From: Eubacteriales bacterium
GTDB taxonomy: Bacteria > Bacillota > Clostridia > Peptostreptococcales > Anaerovoracaceae
Reading direction: 5' to 3'
Assembly (NCBI GenBank): GCA_029098205.1
Contig: JAQXNW010000122.1
Location: 1 to 8,709, forward strand
Length of the DNA: 8,709 bases
Shown: positions 7,088 through 8,709 of the stretch, piece after piece
Numbering within the stretch: the stretch's first letter is position 1
Layout: each line of letters begins with the position of its first letter
Notes under the pieces: generated by a model
Databases searched by the model: none
What the model saw: the letters and a program-made list of their open reading frames with translations, nothing else
Told to the model about the DNA's origin: nothing
Program-made: the position numbers and the translations under genes

Positions 7088-7120
7088 TTCTGAAAGGAAC
7101 CGCCTTTTTCTATTTCAGAA
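7088..7120 (-). promoter_or_regulatory. Hairpin directly after the M20 stop codon
   Basis: On the minus strand TTCTGAAA (7120-7113) pairs with TTTCAGAA (7095-7088), with an inner AGG/CCT helix, starting at the base after the M20 stop codon. GCGC follows instead of a U-tract, so full termination is unlikely; partial attenuation or 3'-end protection of the mRNA is possible. The remaining 90 bases before the hydrolase gene hold its GGGAGG ribosome binding site and no clear promoter. Confidence 0.45.
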
Positions 7121-8305
7121 CTATTTCAAGAATTCGGTAGCCATCAGCACATGCGCTTTCACACCGACCGGCAGCATATCCTCATCAATATTGAAATGGT
7201 TGTTATGATGAGGAAAATCCGTACCTTTATCGTGATTGCCGATACCAACAAACATGAATACGCCCGGAATGCCACTGTGACTGGAAAATTCCGAAAAATC
7301 TTCTCCCGCCATCGTTACGTACGGAACTACCTTTTCAACTTCCCTAAGATTCGACGCCACGTGTTCTTGTGCGAATTCGACCATTTTCTCATCGTTGATC
7401 AAAACATAATTACTTACGAAGAATGTGATCTCGCTCTTCACACGATACGCTTCCGAAATGGATGTCACGATCCGCTCCAGCCGTTTTCTCGGATGCTGCG
7501 GTCCATCGTTGCTTCCGTCATACAGATAACGCATGCATCCTTCTATATCCACGTGATCCGCGATGATATTCGACATAGTACCACCTTCAATTTTACCGAA
7601 TGATAAACAAGTCGTTTCGATCGGATCTATTTCTCTTGTCTGAAGTACCTGCGCCGTCTGAATAATATCCGCCGCGCAAAGGATCGCATCGACACCTTTA
7701 CTCGGTGTGCTTGAATGCGCGGAAAGACCTTCTAGATGGATACGAAAATTATACATTTCGCCCATGACCGGACCGGCATTCAAGCCGATCGTCCCACTTG
7801 GGATCGAACTCCATAAATGCATGGCAAACGACGCGTTAACCGGAGGATTTTCCAGTGCACCTTCCGCGACCATCGGAATGGCTCCACTCTCTTCTTCATT
7901 CGGCTGGAAAACAAACTTCACGCTTCCCGCCAGCACATCTTTATGTTTCGCCAAAATCTTCGCCGCCACAAGAAGCATCGCCGTATGACCATCATGACCA
8001 CAGGCATGCATCACACCATCGACCGTTGAACAATACGGAACATCATTTTCTTCCTGAACCGGAAGTGCATCCATATCCGCACGAAGGAGAAGACACTTGC
8101 CCGGTTTCCCACCTTCCAAAAGCCCAATCACACCCGTGTGAAAGGCTCTTCGTGTCGGAATCCCAAGGTCATTCAAATATTTCTCTACGATTTCAGAAGT
8201 CCGTACTTCCTTCGTTCCCAGTTCCGGATGCGCGTGAAAATCTCTTCGAAGCATGATGACTTCTTCTTTCAGCTGCTCACATTCTTGTTCGATCCATGAA
8301 TACAT
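7121..8305 (-). CDS. M20D-family amidohydrolase; candidate N-acetyl-2,4-diaminobutyrate deacetylase (DoeB2-like)
   Basis: This 394-residue cytosolic metalloenzyme belongs to the amidohydrolase branch (IAA-amino acid hydrolase, N-acyl amino acid deacylase) of peptidase family M20. It has HAHPELG (24-30), RADMDALP (75-82), the metal site HACGHDGHT (100-108) with Cys102 and His104, FQPNEEE (133-139) with catalytic Glu137 and ligand Glu138, His163 in AMHLW, a dimerisation domain (about 180-295) with SAHSSTPSKGVDA, AGEDFS (333-338), and a C-terminal histidine cluster PHHNNHFNID (365-374). Length and motifs are complete. It is the first visible gene of the operon, directly upstream of the ectoine hydrolase gene. 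Its most likely substrate is therefore the DoeA product N-acetyl-2,4-diaminobutyrate, giving diaminobutyrate plus acetate. Family membership is firm; the substrate is inferred from context. The ribosome binding site is weak (GAGAGAAGAG), and the start at 8305 gives the usual N-terminal length. Confidence 0.9.
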   Translation of the reverse strand: MYSWIEQECEQLKEEVIMLRRDFHAHPELGTKEVRTSEIVEKYLNDLGIPTRRAFHTGVIGLLEGGKPGKCLLLRADMDALPVQEENDVPYCSTVDGVMHACGHDGHTAMLLVAAKILAKHKDVLAGSVKFVFQPNEEESGAIPMVAEGALENPPVNASFAMHLWSSIPSGTIGLNAGPVMGEMYNFRIHLEGLSAHSSTPSKGVDAILCAADIIQTAQVLQTREIDPIETTCLSFGKIEGGTMSNIIADHVDIEGCMRYLYDGSNDGPQHPRKRLERIVTSISEAYRVKSEITFFVSNYVLINDEKMVEFAQEHVASNLREVEKVVPYVTMAGEDFSEFSSHSGIPGVFMFVGIGNHDKGTDFPHHNNHFNIDEDMLPVGVKAHVLMATEFLK

Positions 8306-8403
8306 AACTCTTCTCTCTGTAATTTAATTTGCTGTTTTTCACTCTATCTTTCTATACTGTCTCGTTGTCGTCTTGTTTTAACGATCTCACTTTATGGACT
8401 AAT

Positions 8404-8442
8404 TTTATAAGATATCTGAATAATCGAAAATCACCGTTTCGA
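8404..8442 (-). promoter_or_regulatory. Candidate operon promoter with operator-like inverted repeat
   Basis: About 100 bases before the M20 start the minus strand has TATAAA (8409-8404) as a possible -10 box. Immediately upstream is TCGAAA (8442-8437), a 7-base spacer and TTTCGA (8429-8424), a perfect 6+6 inverted repeat spanning where the spacer and -35 would be. No good -35 hexamer is seen, which would suit an activated promoter. AGATATCT (8410-8417) is a further short palindrome between them. Confidence 0.35.
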
Positions 8443-8484
8443 GTATTTTTTATCACCTTTTAGGGCGATAACGTCTAAATAACA

Positions 8485-8496
8485 TTGAAATTTCAA
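8485..8496. promoter_or_regulatory. 12-bp perfect palindrome
   Basis: TTGAAATTTCAA is a perfect 12-bp palindrome, six bases downstream (minus strand) of the proposed intron end. It could be an operator or part of an intron target; AT-rich chance occurrence is not excluded. Confidence 0.25.
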
Positions 8497-8501
8497 GACG
8501 A

Positions 8502-8709
8502 GTAGGAAATAGGTAATTAGTTCACTCACTTTCCTCTCACTCCAACGTACATACGGTTCGCATATCGGATGAACGCGACTGACTATTTCACTCCCGTTCC
8601 TTCCCAATCCGAAGCCGAGGAACTCAAACTATCAGATTGCGAGCGCACTGGTAACTCTGATCTTCTCTCTTCACAGTTCTGGCTCTGCACTGTCCCTTTC
8701 CTTCCATAT
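8502..8709 (-). mobile_element. 3' end of a group II intron (domains V and VI), remainder outside window
   Basis: Read leftward, the sequence has features of a bacterial group II intron end. A domain-V-like hairpin has lower stem TCCGAT (8569-8564) with ACGTTGGA (8548-8541), a two-base GT bulge, and upper stem ATGCG (8563-8559) with CGTAT (8555-8551). Next comes GTGAGAGG, as in class C-type introns as I recall them. A domain-VI-like stem AGGAAA (8535-8530) with TTTCCT (8509-8504) carries a bulged A at 8510, eight bases before a CCTAC end at 8502. The lower stem of domain V relies on G-U pairs and lacks a canonical AGC/CGC triad, so the copy may be degenerate or my fold wrong. No reverse transcriptase motif is visible in the 140 bases left before the edge. 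Confidence 0.45.

Noticed and set aside
7151..7603. 150-codon + strand frame opposite the M20 gene
   Set aside because: No ribosome binding site or recognisable motif; it is fully covered by the conserved M20 coding sequence.
8451..8470. Hairpin TATCGCC/GGTGATA on the minus strand as a terminator
   Set aside because: It is followed by an A-run, not a U-run, in the direction where it folds best; no gene ends nearby.
8502..8540. Resemblance of GAGAGGAAAGT to a conserved segment of RNase P RNA
   Set aside because: The neighbouring conserved RNase P segments are missing; the match is short and better explained by the intron domain VI stem.
8583..8708. Open minus-strand frame running in from the right edge, as a possible intron-encoded protein end
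   Set aside because: The 41 codons show no reverse transcriptase, maturase or HNH motif and are rich in Ser, Glu and Arg as expected for non-coding sequence; the other two frames are closed.

Overview
The window suggests a low-to-moderate GC anaerobic Firmicute, probably a clostridium. The evidence is strong GGAGG-type ribosome binding sites, a Gram-positive phage/ICE-type tyrosine integrase, a tRNA-Ser 3' end of the form common in Firmicutes, and a fermentative-looking gene set. This assignment is inference; no rRNA or taxon marker is present.

Left edge (1-694): the C-terminal part of a tyrosine integrase on the + strand with all catalytic residues. It is followed by a 20-bp sequence (640-659) that reads as the 3' end of a tRNA-Ser gene, then a strong hairpin terminator. 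I read this as the right boundary of an element integrated in a tRNA-Ser gene. The element lies to the left, and the terminator and everything to the right would be ordinary chromosome.

Main body (800-8305): seven genes, all on the minus strand, transcribed right to left. In order of transcription they are an M20-family amidohydrolase/deacetylase, a DoeA/EutD-type ectoine hydrolase (a metal-less M24 protein), a TRAP transporter small subunit (DctQ type), large subunit (DctM type) and lipoprotein solute receptor (DctP type, TeaA/UehA-like), a divergent glutamate dehydrogenase, and a 150-residue protein I do not recognise. The best reading is uptake and breakdown of ectoine or a close relative. 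The TRAP system imports it, DoeA opens the ring to N-acetyl-2,4-diaminobutyrate, and the M20 enzyme removes acetate to give 2,4-diaminobutyrate. The usual later enzymes (transaminase DoeD, semialdehyde dehydrogenase DoeC), the regulator EnuR/DoeX and the usual AspA/AstE-type deacetylase DoeB are not in the window. The dehydrogenase may recycle glutamate/2-oxoglutarate or act on a pathway intermediate.

Right edge (8306-8709): no gene. The 200 bases next to the operon hold AT-rich promoter-like sequence with inverted repeats. Beyond about 8502 the minus strand carries what looks like the 3' end (domains V and VI) of a group II intron that runs off the window. Intergenic hairpins inside the operon, one with two mutually exclusive folds, suggest post-transcriptional control between the catabolic genes and the transporter genes.
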